DNA of 64,000 bases from Allomyces macrogynus ATCC 38327 (taxonomy: Eukaryota; Blastocladiomycota; Blastocladiomycetes; Blastocladiales; Blastocladiaceae), in contig GG745346.1 of the NCBI GenBank assembly GCA_000151295.1, forward strand, positions 573,038-637,037, written 5' to 3'. Below, one piece after another: positions 10,801-21,307 of the stretch; within the stretch, counting starts at the first letter, position 1, and every line of letters starts with the position of its first letter. Below the pieces are notes generated by a model. That model worked only from the letters and a program-made list of their open reading frames with translations. It did no database searches and was not told the DNA's origin. Both the position numbers and the translations under genes were made by a program.

Positions 10801-13236
10801 GCAATACGGCCTCTCGCTCTACAGTTCCGGGCTCTACCCGGCGGCCTACCTCGACGCGACCTACGGCGACCTCGCCTGGCTCACGACCAACGTGTTACCA
10901 CCGACCGACCCGGACGCATTCCTCGCTGGCGCGGCGGCGTTCGTCAAGGCGTTCCAGCTGTTTTACGAGACGAACGTGGCCGCACGCGGTAGACTGATGC
11001 ATGTCACAGGCATCGTGCTCAGTTGTTTGCCCGTGGTCGTGTTCCTCGTTCTGTTTCTGCCGATTTGGATCCGGCTCTCGCGCGAGATCACGGGAGTCAT
11101 GCGACTATATGGGAGGATCCCGCGGCGCGTTGCGCAGGTGCTTGCGCAGGAAATGTCCGAGTGTCTGAAGGAACAGATGGAGAGCGACGGCGTCGACTCG
11201 GCGGATATGCCCGCGGGCACCGGAAGCGGTGGTGGGAAGGACGGTGGCGCTACGGGGAGTCGCGAGCAGTTAACGCGACGGAGTCCATCGACTGGCGCCG
11301 ACTCGAACCCGGGCGCTGGGGGCGCACTGAGTAGTTTTGTTGGTGGCGGTAGTGCGAGCCCCAGCAGCAGCGGCGGCAGCGGGACCGGCGACGACTGGTC
11401 CGGGCTCAATTCCGGGCAGGACCGGCTCGCGCGCAACCACCAGTTGATGGCGCGGTCACTGTGGCTCGTGGTCGCGATGCTCGTCCTGATTTCGGCGGTC
11501 ACGGTCGGCCTGCTCATGTCGTTTGTGATTGCCATCAACTACTCGAGCGAGCGCGCGTCGATCATCAATTATTCGGGCGCGCGCATGTCGTATATGTTCC
11601 GGTCGCTCACGTATGCAAGGGAACTGACGTACATGAACGGCGCGAGCGCGAATGCGACGCTGCTCCGAGGGTTGATGGTGAGGCATGCCGAGACGGCGCG
11701 GCAGATTCACGAGGGGGTGCTGTTTGGGAACTTGTCGATGAATATCGACCGCACGTTTGGCTTCGTACGTGATTTCTGTCTTGACTAGAGTCTTGCGCGA
11801 CCAACGACTGAATCTCCTCCCATCCCGCAGGTCGGCCCCGCGGACCAAATCACCTTCACCCGTTCCTGCAACGGCGGGCTCGAATGCATTTCTCTCGAGG
11901 AAGGATTCGCCTTTTTCACGCTCACTGCGCGGCGCATCTACGATACGGGCACGGTCACGCCCGGCAGCCTCGGCGTGCTGACGGCGATTGCGAGCAACGG
12001 CACCAATTTTCGCAAGAACATCATGGCCGTGCGCAACGTGTATTCGATACTGCACGCGCCCGAGATCGCCATGGCGAATACGGCGTCGACGGGCCTGTTC
12101 GCGTGCATTTTCCCACTGTATCTCGTCATGAGCGTCGCGCTCTATTACCCGCTCAACAGCGTGTCGAATTTTATTCGGCGCACGCGGTACGTTCGGAATT
12201 TCTCCACAATCGCGCGCGCCTAGGTCGACGAACCAAGGCTAATTCGGGGCTCGCGCGCCGATCCAGCAACATCCTCTTCCAACTGCCCGAGGAAACCGTC
12301 GTCAAGATCCCGCCCGTCAGGGACTACCTGCGCACCGGCGCCATCGACGTCTCGCGCATCTCCGTCTTCTCGCGGAAACCACGCGCCGCCACAAAGGACG
12401 CGACCGCCGACAAACCCGCCGAAACCACCACGAGCAAACGGCGCCGGTCGCAGATCGCCGCCGACGCCAACGCACGACTGCGCCTGTCCATTGCCGGTGG
12501 CGGCGCCGCGGGCGAGGCCATCGCTGCCGACGCGACCACGCCGACCACCGCCGTGAACCCGCGCGCGCCCGTGTCTCTCCAGGCTCCGGGGGACGACAAG
12601 GGCGGGAAGAGCAGTGCCCCGCCGTCGCCGTCGGCCGCGCGGCGGCACACCGCGCCCGACAGTCAACGGGTGGTCCGGATCGTCGACGACCACCCGTTCG
12701 AAGTCGGCGCGGCAGCTGACGACGCGACCCCACTGCCGCGCGCGCGCAACTCGCTCGACCGTGCCGTCTCAACTTCAGCGACGGCGTCGGCGGCGCTCGT
12801 GGCCCCGCCGCCGGCGGGTGCTGCGAGCGTGTTCTCGTCGAACGAGTCGAACACGGCGTCGGCGGCATCGCCGTCGCCGCGGCGTGCGATCACGCGGTGG
12901 ATTCGGCAGCAGCAGGAACAGCTCGAGGAGGAGCGGCGGCGGGCGGCAAGTGCCGCGGCGGCGACCGGGACGGCGGATGGCGAGCCCGGTGGCGGCAACG
13001 AGCGGTCGCGAGCGATTTCGGGCAAGTCGATTCGCCGGTTGTTGTCGCTCGGGAATAGCGGGAACGCGGGTGCGCACGGGAGTAGCAGTAGTGCGGCCCC
13101 GCCGCCACCGACAAGTGGTGGAGCGGGAGGTGGTGGGGAGGACGCGAATGGGGTGCCGAGCATTCGCGCGATCCCGCCGTCGACGGGCACGCTGCCGAAG
13201 GTGAATTCGGGGCCGGACGCACCGACTCCGGTGTGA
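7822..13236 (+). CDS. TmcB-like polytopic membrane protein
   Basis: Model: 7822-9400, 9483-9584, 9666-9739, 9820-10482, 10549-11764, 11831-12186 and 12267-13236. All junctions keep frame; the donor near 10483 is approximate. A one-base break at 8608-8613 (a CCC run; two Cs would restore GLPNLLSTMW) interrupts the first exon. The N-terminus has several hydrophobic spans. A helical TPR-like region spread over exons 1-4 follows (FHLEVVHAAYYIHF, HTVALRWACHFWKSA, FPSVISLLRCYASFVL, ILEHAEKLQED), the pattern I know from TmcB/TmcC-like proteins. Two sensor-like loops bounded by membrane spans come next (LSLGVLLAGIIALYLIG, LSCLPVVVFLVLFLP, LVVAMLVLISAVTVGLLM, LFACIFPLYLVMSVALYY). The last roughly 320 residues are disordered. 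I see no PAS, kinase or cyclase domain. The family call rests on recalled sequence pattern. Confidence 0.7.
9637..9655 (+). repeat. poly-C tract (19 C) in an intron
   Basis: An uninterrupted run of C within the third intron of the TmcB-like gene (9585-9665), about 10 nt before the 3' splice site. It takes the place of a normal polypyrimidine tract. Similar runs occur at 13602-13619 and, as G, at 45924-45938. Confidence 0.9.
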
Positions 13237-13427
13237 ATGACTGGAAATGGGTGGGAGGACTGAAGGAGAGGGATGGACGGGGACTCTGCGGGGGAGCGCA
13301 AGCTTTGGCACGAGTATGATTGATGGATCAAGGGATAAGGATCACCCTGTTTACGCTCACTTGTCTTGCGGGGAGGTTGGGAATATGAATTGCCGGTCAT
13401 GGACGCCAGTGCAGTTTCATGGTACGG

Positions 13428-14153
13428 TCAGGGCACGGATTTGACCAAGGGGAAAAGCTGCAGTGGTGCGAACTGGTGAGGAAACTTGTCAGGCTCATTT
13501 TGAAAAGTGTCGAGCAGTTGGAAGAGGAGAGGACGAGAAACAGAAATCGTTGCCTTCAATTGTAAACAAATCACGCCCTCGCCAGCGCTCCCTACATGCA
13601 TCCCCCCCCCCCCCCCCCCGCTCGTGTGCGCGCGCAGATCCCCTTTCGTGAATCTGTTTTCCGGGAAATACTGGTGTAATCGGCCGCGCCACGCAATGGT
13701 CACAATCTGCAACCTGGCAACACCAGTCCATGTCGGTCCAGCACGGCGGCGCACGGCCACGAGCGCGCGGCCAGCGTTGAGGTTACAATTCTGCACGTCG
13801 AGCATACGCAATGTCGGCGGCAACGCATTGATCCACCGCGCCGGGTCGCGGTCTTCGCCAATAGTCGGATTAATGGACACGTCCATGTGCTTCAATGTGG
13901 ATGGAAACGGCAGTGCGAGCGTCGTGAACTTGTTGCGCTGCAAATTGAGGTTTCGCAAGTTCCGCGGCCGCCGCAACGCGAGAATCGCGTCAAGGCCGGG
14001 TTGAGCCCGGGTTGAGGCCGCATTAGGGCCGATGCTGAGGCTTTGGTGCGCACGTCCGAGTTCCCGATCCTTCAAGTCTGAGCCAGACGCCTTGAGTGCC
14101 TGGGTTATCGCTGCACTTGCTCGTGACGCTTTCTTTCGTTTGTGGCCGTGCAT
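13428..14153 (-). CDS. short LRR protein, paralogue of the adjacent gene
   Basis: Open frame from ATG 14153. Residues about 50-140 contain leucine-rich repeats (LRNLNLQRNKFTTLALP, STLKHMDVSINPTIGED, LPPTLRMLDVQNCNL) that line up with the C-terminus of the neighbouring LRR gene (14787-16404) in order and spacing. It lacks that gene's F-box-like N-terminus, so it is a truncated paralogue or the last exon of a longer gene. Beyond residue about 170 the frame runs through an 18-C tract, read as poly-Gly, and is probably not real protein; a splice or stop before that is likely. No frameshift is evident in the LRR part. Function unknown; LRRs suggest protein binding. Confidence 0.5.
   Translation of the reverse strand: MHGHKRKKASRASAAITQALKASGSDLKDRELGRAHQSLSIGPNAASTRAQPGLDAILALRRPRNLRNLNLQRNKFTTLALPFPSTLKHMDVSINPTIGEDRDPARWINALPPTLRMLDVQNCNLNAGRALVAVRRRAGPTWTGVARLQIVTIAWRGRLHQYFPENRFTKGDLRAHTSGGGGGGMHVGSAGEGVICLQLKATISVSRPLLFQLLDTFQNEPDKFPHQFAPLQLFPLVKSVP
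13602..13619 (+). repeat. poly-C tract (18 C)
   Basis: An uninterrupted C run in the doubtful 3' part of the small LRR gene, which is transcribed from the other strand. It is read as poly-Gly in the open frame. Confidence 0.9.
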
Positions 14154-14786
14154 TGTGATGAATCGCAGCAGACATCTTGGCGGCGTCTGGACGCGGCCGC
14201 GCTCTGCGGCCGCTTGCGCTCCAAAACGTCGAAAAGATGGGTGATCAAGAAAGAACGGTGGAGAACCCGCAAAGAACGTGAAAATCGACGTGAACGTACG
14301 AACGAGGGCTGTGTGCGCCGACCTGCAGTCAAGTGGCAGGATTCGAAATGTGATTGATCTGTTCGGCTCTCAACTGGTCAACGTTGCGAAAAGGCAAGGA
14401 GCATAGCTTTTGAAGTTTCTTCAGTCCAATTTAGCGGGCTATTTTTTCCCGCAAGAGCAGCAGGGGCTAACAGCTGAATATCACACTTCCTGCGCCTGCG
14501 GTGGTGAGATGAGCCAAACATCTCAACCATACGTGAAGCGTCACCGTTGTAACGCCAACGTAAGCCGCAAAAGAAGCACGGCACACAATGCGCGACCAAG
14601 AATGAAAAACGGTTCAGGTGCTAGTGCGCACAAACATGACGAATAACCATCAAAAAATGAGCGAGCGAAAGAAAAAAGGACAATGATCCACACCCGGTCG
14701 TCACTCCAATGAAGCACCCACGAGCCCATGGTCAACACTCGGCGAAAATAGGCTCGACGTGTCACCAAGATCCAATGAAAAACTGG
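14154..14786. other. intergenic between two LRR paralogues, no gene seen
   Basis: Moderately AT-richer sequence between the two minus-strand LRR genes. Only short frames without motifs. It must hold the 3' end of one gene and the promoter of the other. Confidence 0.45.
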
Positions 14787-16404
14787 TCAAACCCGTGTCA
14801 ATCTGCAGCTTGGGCCACCCAGCATGCGCAGTGTGTTGGGCAACGACAGAATCCACAGTTGTGGGAACAGCTCGTCCGAGAGCGTCGGGTTGAACGCCAA
14901 AATGAGCGTGCGCAGCTTGGACGGCAGCAGCGTGACGAGCGTGTGGATCTTGTTTGTCGACAGATCGAGGTGCAGCAGCCCAGTGGGCAACAGCGGCTGC
15001 AATAACATCAAGTCGTGCGCAGTGAGGTCTTTGTCCGCGAGCGAGATGCGCGTGAGCGTGTGCGGCAGCGCCCACCCTTTGTCAACAAGCCGCGCGAGCA
15101 CGCGGCTCGGCAGACAGCGCGTCAGCGACAGCGACGTGAGCTTCAGTGGCAGGGCCGCGGCGTCGAGTGCCGTGAGCGGGAAGCACCGTGACCCGCTCAT
15201 GGCCATGACAATCGTTTCGGGCGGCGACATGGTGCCTGAGACGGTGAGCTTCAAGTCCTGCAACGTTGGCGAGACGAGCGCGTCAACAAGGTCGCGCACC
15301 GAATCTTTGGTCCATCTCGGCAATGCGACGCACAGCGACAGCGTTGGTGCTTGCAGTGTCGAGAGCATCGTGTGCACGTACTTGCTGACAGGGTCCCAGT
15401 TTTCCCACTCTTTCATGGCGATATCGAGGTGCGCGACCACGAACCCATCGCGCGATGGCGGTCGCACTTCGCCAGCAGGCGCCTCTTTGGGCACAATGAG
15501 CCCGAGCGTGATCTGACGCATGGGTGCAGCATCGACCGAGGCAGTGCGCCAGGAGAGCGCATCAATGACAGGGATCACGTCCTCGACGCGCAAGAAGACT
15601 TGCACAAAGTCTTGGAGCGCCGTCATGCTCCGCGGCGCGCGCGTGAGCACTGGTCTGCACCCACCGCCAACGTCGTCCGGGTATCGGCCTACCTCGCACT
15701 CAAACTCGAGGGTGAGCCGCGTCAGGGTCATTGGTAAATGGCGATAAAACGCCTTGAGCACCTGTTGCGCGAGATATGGCTGACCTTGACGGTCAAGGAT
15801 CGTAGGGTCGGCGGCCAATGTGCGGCCACGTCGTTGTAGAGCGCGTCCTCCTCGACGAGCGTGAAATCGCCGAGTTCGAGCGATACGAGTGCGACTTGAC
15901 CCACGGGCTCGGAGGTCGGTCAAGGACGTACTCGGCCGTGGGCGCGCTCATTCCGTCGGCCCACGACCACGTGTCCTTGGCGACACGCTGCGGTTCGAGA
16001 GGAATGAAAATGTGGTCGTGGTTGCGTTCGCGAATCGCCGCGCGGTTATCGGGAGCGAAAAAGGCGGCCGACGAAATGGCAAAATGCAGCAGCGCGACGC
16101 GGTCGGTTGGATTGCCCGTCAGCACCCACTGGCAAATCACCTCGAGTTTGTCGTAGGGAATGCGCTCAATGGGCGCGCGGCGCTCATCGTCGACGTTAAT
16201 GGACGACGAGGTCGAGAGTGCTTGCAGAGAGTCTGGAACGTTTGGCCCAGTGCAGTAGCAACGACTGGTGGCCTCCAGATGTGGCCGCGCGCCGCTTGTC
16301 CTCTTGTCGTCGTCCAAGTTGCAACACAACCCGTGAGCCCACGCCAAAACACTCGCTGCTTTTGATCTTGCTCCACCCCATCCTCTCGCTGTTCTCTTTG
16401 TCAC
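14787..16404 (-). CDS. F-box-like/LRR protein
   Basis: Minus-strand gene ending LPNTLRMLGGPSCRLTRV and a TGA at 14789-14787. Three frames join end to end. The first (from ATG 16404; true start uncertain) holds an F-box-like helix pattern, IERIPYDKLEVICQWVL. A middle segment reads QVALVSLELGDFTLVEED and HWPPTLRSLTV. The main 3' frame has regular LRRs (LPMTLTRLTLEFE, LPLKLTSLSLTRCLPS, LLHLDLSTNKIHTL, SKLRTLILAFNPTLSD). Each switch is repaired by lengthening a G run by one base (near 15898-15903 and near 15790), so I treat it as an intact gene with consensus errors rather than a pseudogene. The likely role is substrate or protein binding, possibly as an SCF adaptor; the F-box assignment is weak. 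Confidence 0.6.
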
Positions 16405-16911
16405 GCGCCGGCCTATGTATCAGTGTCCTCGGTGCACAGCTCGCTCATTTTCGAGCGAGCTCCATGACCGAACGACTTTGGACGGGCCCGGTAGACGAAT
16501 CGCGCTGGACCCGGGATTTGAATCGCAAGCGCCTTTGCTTCGCGCGGTTCATTGAGGCCGGCCAACATGCTGCCTTTGCTGGCTTTATGGAGCGGAGAGC
16601 GGACGCACGAGAGAGGATACGGGCGAGACTTTAGAGCATGCCAGAAATTCTCACCATGAACGGAGTGGGTGCATTTTTAACGAGACCTGACCCATGAGCA
16701 CCGTGTGCCTTTGGCAGCTCAACACTGAAAAGAAGACAATTTGAAACCACTCCCATCAAACATTTTCGTCATGGCCCTCCCCACCACAACGCATGCGCAC
16801 AACGTCGCCCAGGGGTAACGCGCAGCGCCATTACGGAGTGCCTGATCGCGCACAGCGTGATTCAACGCAACCGAGTGGCGTGCCATGCTCAGCGTAGCGA
16901 CCGGCCACGTC
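16405..16911. other. intergenic, no gene seen
   Basis: Sequence between the start of the LRR gene and the 3' end of the zinc-finger gene, both on the minus strand. No supported coding frame. Confidence 0.4.
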
Positions 16912-17412
16912 TTAGGCCTTGCCCGGGAAGCAATCGGCCGCCGTCTTGTTGTGCTAGAAGTATGCGCGGCGGGGGCAAAGCGATCACGGCAGTTAGGGCG
17001 TTGGTTCACACCGCGGTGAGTGAACGAAAGAATGGCAATCAACAATCAACGCGCCTTGTTCTCAGCGTGCTGGTTGAGCGTCGCGAGGTTCGCAGTCCCG
17101 AGGAACGTCTGCTTGCACACGACGCACTGGATGTTCTTGGCGGCCTCGTTCTGTTCAAGTGCCGAGATTCAAGATTTGGTGAGTGACTGCACAAGACCGT
17201 TGCGAACTTAACTCGGAAACGTGCGCGCCAAGTAATGGCCGTGCAGAGGGAGAGCCCCTTCCGCCAGCCATCAAACTATACGGACCACTTTGAGCTGCGA
17301 CTTGGCCACACCGCCCGCGGCCTTGGCGTTGCGCTCGCGCTTCTGTTGCGCCTTGCTGCCGTTACCCTATCGGACATGATCCAGTGCGCATCGGAGGCGA
17401 TTAATCAACCAT
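16912..17412 (-). CDS. small zinc-finger protein of the At2g23090 / 4F5-like type
   Basis: Four exons on the minus strand: 17412-17410 (only the ATG), 17366-17289, 17150 to about 17052, and 16953-16912 (stop TAA). Introns: 43 nt (GTTGAT...TAG), 138 nt (GTGGTC...CAG) and about 100 nt ending CTTCTAG. The product is about 73 residues. It starts MGNGSKAQQKRERNAKAAGG, a basic 4F5-like stretch, followed by a zinc finger IQCVVCKQTF...NQHAENK and then HNKTAADCFPGKA. This matches the short plant and fungal protein family in both layout and the closing HxK...CFP. The third donor is unresolved: GTTGAT at 17050 is one nucleotide out of phase, and the in-phase site would be a GC donor. Without exon 4 the frame ends after NKAR and loses the second zinc-binding His. 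Function in this family is poorly known. Confidence 0.75.
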
Positions 17413-18922
17413 GATCACGGCAGTTGTCGTCGTTGTTAATTTGGTCGGCCCAATCGGTCAAGCAAAATCGCATCAGGGCGGGCCATGGTTGAAGCGGAGC
17501 TGGTTGGTTGGGCGGGATTTGCTGGCGACGCCGGTACAGAACATGTCCAAATCAATCATTACCATGGTTGCAAGTAGTTCGGGGGCGAAATGATTGACAG
17601 GGAGTGCGGTTGTCGAGCGTCGAGGATGTAGCAGGGGTCGCGGAAGTAACTTTGAAATCATCTTGAGGGAGGCAAGAGGCAGAAGGGCTGCGGTGAGAGG
17701 TTTTGACGTGGAAAGGTGTCAGACCCGGGATATGCTGTGTCAAAACCATCATTGAGAAGTCAGCGGGTCTGAAAGTACAGATGTAGAGAAACAGTTATAT
17801 ATAATTGTCCGAAGAATGTGCTGTCCCTTGGATAAAAAAGAGGCCAGGTCCCGACGCGGTGCTCACGACACCATTGTTTGTTGCTGCGTCTGCTCGACAA
17901 TTCCTCGACTACGAGCCAGCCGTGCCAGCGCATGCATTCCACCACCGCAGCCAAGCGAGCCAGCAATGAAGGACGAGCTCCGCCCAGCTCAGCGGGTCAT
18001 TCCCCTTGAGCGCGCTTGCTGCAAGCCAGTCCCACGACGTTCTTTCTTCTGCGCGCGCCCTCTCAACGTGCATTCGCGCACCGAGTCCGACCCCGTACCT
18101 CAGCCAACTTGCTACTTTCGCTTCGCCGCACCCTCCACGCTCGCAGCGCCGGCACGCTCTCTCGGAATGGGTCCGGGCTCGAGCACATCCAGCAGCCAAC
18201 CTCGAATGCACTGGCGCAGTCGGCCAGCAAGACACGCGCGAGGCTCACCCTGCCCACGATCAAGCAATCAAGCACGCCGTCTGCCTGCATGCACAAGACT
18301 CTTGTGCAAACGATTTTGCTCCCGGTCGTGCTGTCGCTCCACCAAGTCCGCTCCACCGACCTGGCGTGGTCAGCAGCCAACTTCACTTGCATCGCGGCTT
18401 TCCGCTCACGTCAGAGACCGACCGCGCCTGCATGGCCGACGACTCCCGCCCCGACCAGGCGCCATCAGCTGCGCAAGACGCGTGCGCCAAACGCCGTCGA
18501 CGTTCTCCATCCCCATTCGCGGCGGTTGTCCTTCTCCACCCACTGCGGCCGGCGTTCTCCACCCGAGCAATTGCGTCTGACCGTCACGTTCCAGTGCGGT
18601 CGATCCATGCCTGACGCGCACTCCAATCACTGTTGGCGTCGCGCGCACCGGCTCTCTACGCCATGCCGTTGCACTTCTCGACGCCAGCGACTCCTACATG
18701 CGCATCCGAGCGCACCATTCGAGCGATCCGTCCCGCCCGTGCGGCCGAGTCGCTCGCGTGTTTGGCCGACCGCTCATACACGATCTCGTCGATCACGTTC
18801 GCGACTGGCTGGACCGGCGCCCTCGACGCGCATTCCGGCCGACCGCGACCAACGTCTTGCTCTGACTCAGTCTTGTTCTGACTCTCGGCCACCACCAGAC
18901 TTAACTCTCGCTTCACCGTGTT
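17413..18922. other. intergenic, no supported gene
   Basis: A 1.5-kb stretch. 17.4-17.85 kb is AT-richer and has a TATATATAATT stretch near 17800. 18.0-18.9 kb is C-rich with several overlapping long frames on both strands, a usual effect of GC-rich DNA. A frame at about 18580-18860 reads plausibly (HDLVDHVRDWLDRRP) but has no early ATG and no family match, so I leave it out. Confidence 0.4.
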
Positions 18923-20635
18923 TTACTGACAAACATAAAGGAAAAAATATCCGGCGATGCCCGTTGGCCACGCTCTCCTCCGGTTCGACTTGCTCGGCAC
19001 GCGACGCAGCTGCAGCACGAGGCTGTCGGCCGTGATCATCGTCGGCTTGTGGATGATGGGATGCGGCGACGTGGTCCCCGGCAACTCGTCGTAGACGTAC
19101 GACGGCTCGAGCGGGTTGACGAGCTCGGCCCGGATCCGCACGTGCTCGCCAAGCACTTCCTCGACCTCGGCCTGGATCTGCTCGCGGTACAGGCGGCGCG
19201 GGAGATAGCCCTGCGCGACCGGCTCGTCGGCTGCTTGGCGATTCGGGCGAGAAATAGAGAAGTTGATCAAGATTTCCTCGGGAATCAAGATCGTCGTAAT
19301 CTCGACACGCTGCATGAGACGGTCGTAGACGTACTGTCGGCCCGTGGCCTTGTGGTGCAGCAAGACCGAGCTCGACGTTGGCGCAAACAGCGTGGCGCGC
19401 TGGCCGAGCAACCGCGGATGGCCACGGAAATGTCGCAATCACGGCCCTTGTACTTCTGCTCGATTTGCCAGCGCCCAATTTCGCCGTGCACGTTGCGGTT
19501 CCCTGTGCCGTCACCATCAATAAAGGCTGGGAAAAGGAAGGGAGGCTCAACCGTCAGTTCCAGACCCACCATTGCCACGAGAGGAGACGCACCGCCAATC
19601 GCCGAGGCCCTGATGCGCTCGCTGTCGGCAAGCAGCAGGGCCAGCACCTCGGGGCCATAGACCTTGGCCTGGAAGACGCCGAGCCGCTGAAGCACACGAC
19701 GGAAAATCGTGTCGTGCGCCTTGCGCGCCGGGTCCAGGTTCACGAGCTTCATTTCCATCATGATTCCGGTCGACGCGTTGGTCGTGGGGTGGCGCAGGAA
19801 GTAGCACATGGCGTTGACACGCATGCCGAGCGCCGCCACGTGCTCGAGGCACACGCACAGCGCAATCCCGTTCTCGTCTCGTTTTTGCCAAATTACGCAT
19901 TGACGCCGCGCGCTGTCCGCCATCCACATGCACGATCCAAGAAAGCCGCATGGTCCATGCGCCGTCAGCGAGAATCTGCTCGTGATTGCCGGGCATGCCG
20001 TTCAGGACCTCGTGCATGACGCTCAACCATGTGGGCACGCTCGTCTACATGAATGTCGAGGTAGTCGTTGAACCTGTGCACGGCAAGATTCCAGTAGACG
20101 ATTGAGCCGGCATGCTGGTCGATGAGCGCAGCGACGAGCGCGTTCCTAGACCCCAACAGAGACGGGCTCAGGTCTCACCATGGCGTGTGCGCGTGCACAT
20201 CAAGATAGGAATGACGTACCTGCGGAAGCTCGTCCCAAGGAATGGGGATCCGCTGCGTCCCTGGCACAACCCCGCAGGTCGTGGAAGACATCCGTCCTTG
20301 AACCGGAGCATGACCATCTTGAGACTAACGTAGCTCGTGCCAGTGCGCATGTAGTCGCGAATGAAATAGCGAGTCGGCGAGCAGACCGTGGCGAGGAAGT
20401 GCGGCGCGCAGCGGGCAATGGCGATGCTCGGTGCCTGGTACTCGCCCTTGTCGCGCTCGGTGTAGTAGACGTCGACCGTGTAGCTCTCGTCATCGACGAC
20501 GTGGTCGACATAGGTGACGCACAGCTGACGCTGGAACGCGTCGAGGATCAGGTCGTCTTCCGCGGCATCGCCCAACCTCTTGGTGCTGCAGTCGGCGAGC
20601 CGAATGAGCGTGTCAGGGCGGTTAGCCGCGTTCAT
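18923..20635 (-). CDS. hypothetical protein, multi-exon
   Basis: ATG at 20635 (MNAANRPDTLIRLADCSTK). Exons that keep frame: 20635-20220, 20145-20082, and from 20044 on. The second intron, 20081-20045, is only 37 nt (GTGCAC...TAG). Further down the frame changes twice: near 19950, and at about 19418 where lengthening a GG or TT run by one base gives AIRGLLGQRATLF. Segments that read as protein include VMHEVLNGMPGNHEQILADG, MRVNAMCYFLRHPTTNAS, RVLQRLGVFQAKVYGPEVLA, FIDGDGTGNRNVHGEIG and VEITTILIPEEILINFSI. The end (TAA 18925-18923) lies next to a good splice acceptor (TTTATGTTTGTCAG), so a further exon is possible. I recognise no domain. It looks like a soluble protein of about 500 residues. 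Confidence 0.5.
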
Positions 20636-20914
20636 GGTTGCTTGCAGGTGGTGCTTCGGTTGCAGCGCCCTGAATGACCAGTGTCGCCAGTGTCGTCGAT
20701 CGTGTCGAGGAGTGGCAGTCAAGAGCAGTAGTGGAGCCGGGGCCGGTGGGGAAGGGGGAGAGGATGACTCCCTCGCTGAATATGTTCGAGTCCGATCGGC
20801 TGGCCTGCCATGGCACAACTGCTTTGAATGCGCAACACCTCCGTTTACCAACACATCCCAGCTGTGACGCAATAATACTTAGTGGGCAACATTTGGCTCT
20901 GCCGTAACAACCCA

Positions 20915-21000
20915 GGTTGTGTGGCCGAGTGGGTCTAAGGCGGTGGACTTAAGTTCCACTGGTGCTCAGCACCTCTTGGGTTCGAATCCCAACGCAACTA
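20915..21000 (+). tRNA. tRNA-Leu(UAA)
   Basis: Complete cloverleaf. Acceptor arms GGTTGTG/CGCAACT pair with two wobbles and are followed by discriminator A. The D-arm contains GCCGAGTGGGTCTAAGGC. The anticodon stem GTGGA/TCCAC encloses loop CTTAAGT, anticodon TAA. A long variable arm (GGTGCTCAGCACC) is typical of class II tRNA-Leu, and the T arm is TTGGG TTCGAAT CCCAA. No intron. A T5 run about 10 nt downstream fits Pol III termination. Confidence 0.93.
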
Positions 21001-21013
21001 GCCATTTACTTTT

Positions 21014-21098
21014 TGTGCACGTGGCCGAGAGGTCGAAGGCGGTGGACTTGATTCCACTGGTGCACAACACCTCTTGGGTTTGAATCCCAACGCAACTA
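21014..21098 (+). pseudogene. tRNA-Leu pseudogene 1
   Basis: Clearly derived from the tRNA at 20915: same D-arm, anticodon stem, variable arm and T stem. The 5' acceptor strand no longer pairs with CGCAACT, the anticodon loop has six bases instead of seven, and the T loop is TTTGAAT. Confidence 0.8.
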
Positions 21099-21111
21099 CG
21101 CATTTACTCTC

Positions 21112-21181
21112 TGTGCATGTGGCTGAGTCGGATAAGGCGGTGGACTGAAGTTCCATATGGGTTCAAACCCCAACGCAACTA
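21112..21181 (+). pseudogene. tRNA-Leu pseudogene 2, variable arm deleted
   Basis: Third copy in the array. It keeps the D-arm-like GGCTGAGTCGGATAAGGC, the GTGGA arm and the T arm with CGCAACTA, but the variable arm and adjacent bases are missing. A T5 run follows. Confidence 0.75.
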
Positions 21182-21223
21182 CCCATTTTTCGTTTGGCCC
21201 GTGTTGACAACAGCCAACATTTT

Positions 21224-21307
21224 ATATACATGGCCGGGTGGTAAAGGCAGTGGACTTCGGCTCCACTGGCATGAAGCACCTCTTGGGTTTGAGCCCCAAT
21301 GCCACTA
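21224..21307 (+). pseudogene. tRNA-Leu-like pseudogene 3
   Basis: Fourth and most diverged copy. The anticodon stem GTGGA/TCCAC is kept with loop CTTCGGC, which would no longer be a Leu anticodon. The 5' acceptor strand is lost (TATATACATGG) and the 3' end is TGCCACTA. Confidence 0.7.

Noticed and set aside
18016..19035. 339-codon plus-strand frame
   Set aside because: It overlaps other equally long frames, is rich in Arg, Ser, Pro and His as expected for GC-rich noise, and runs into the minus-strand gene at 18.9 kb.
20252..20329. A 77-nt intron (GTTAGT...CGCAG) in the first exon of the gene at 20.6 kb
   Set aside because: It gives an attractive short exon but puts the next exon, which reads well as protein, out of frame. 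The unspliced frame joins correctly.
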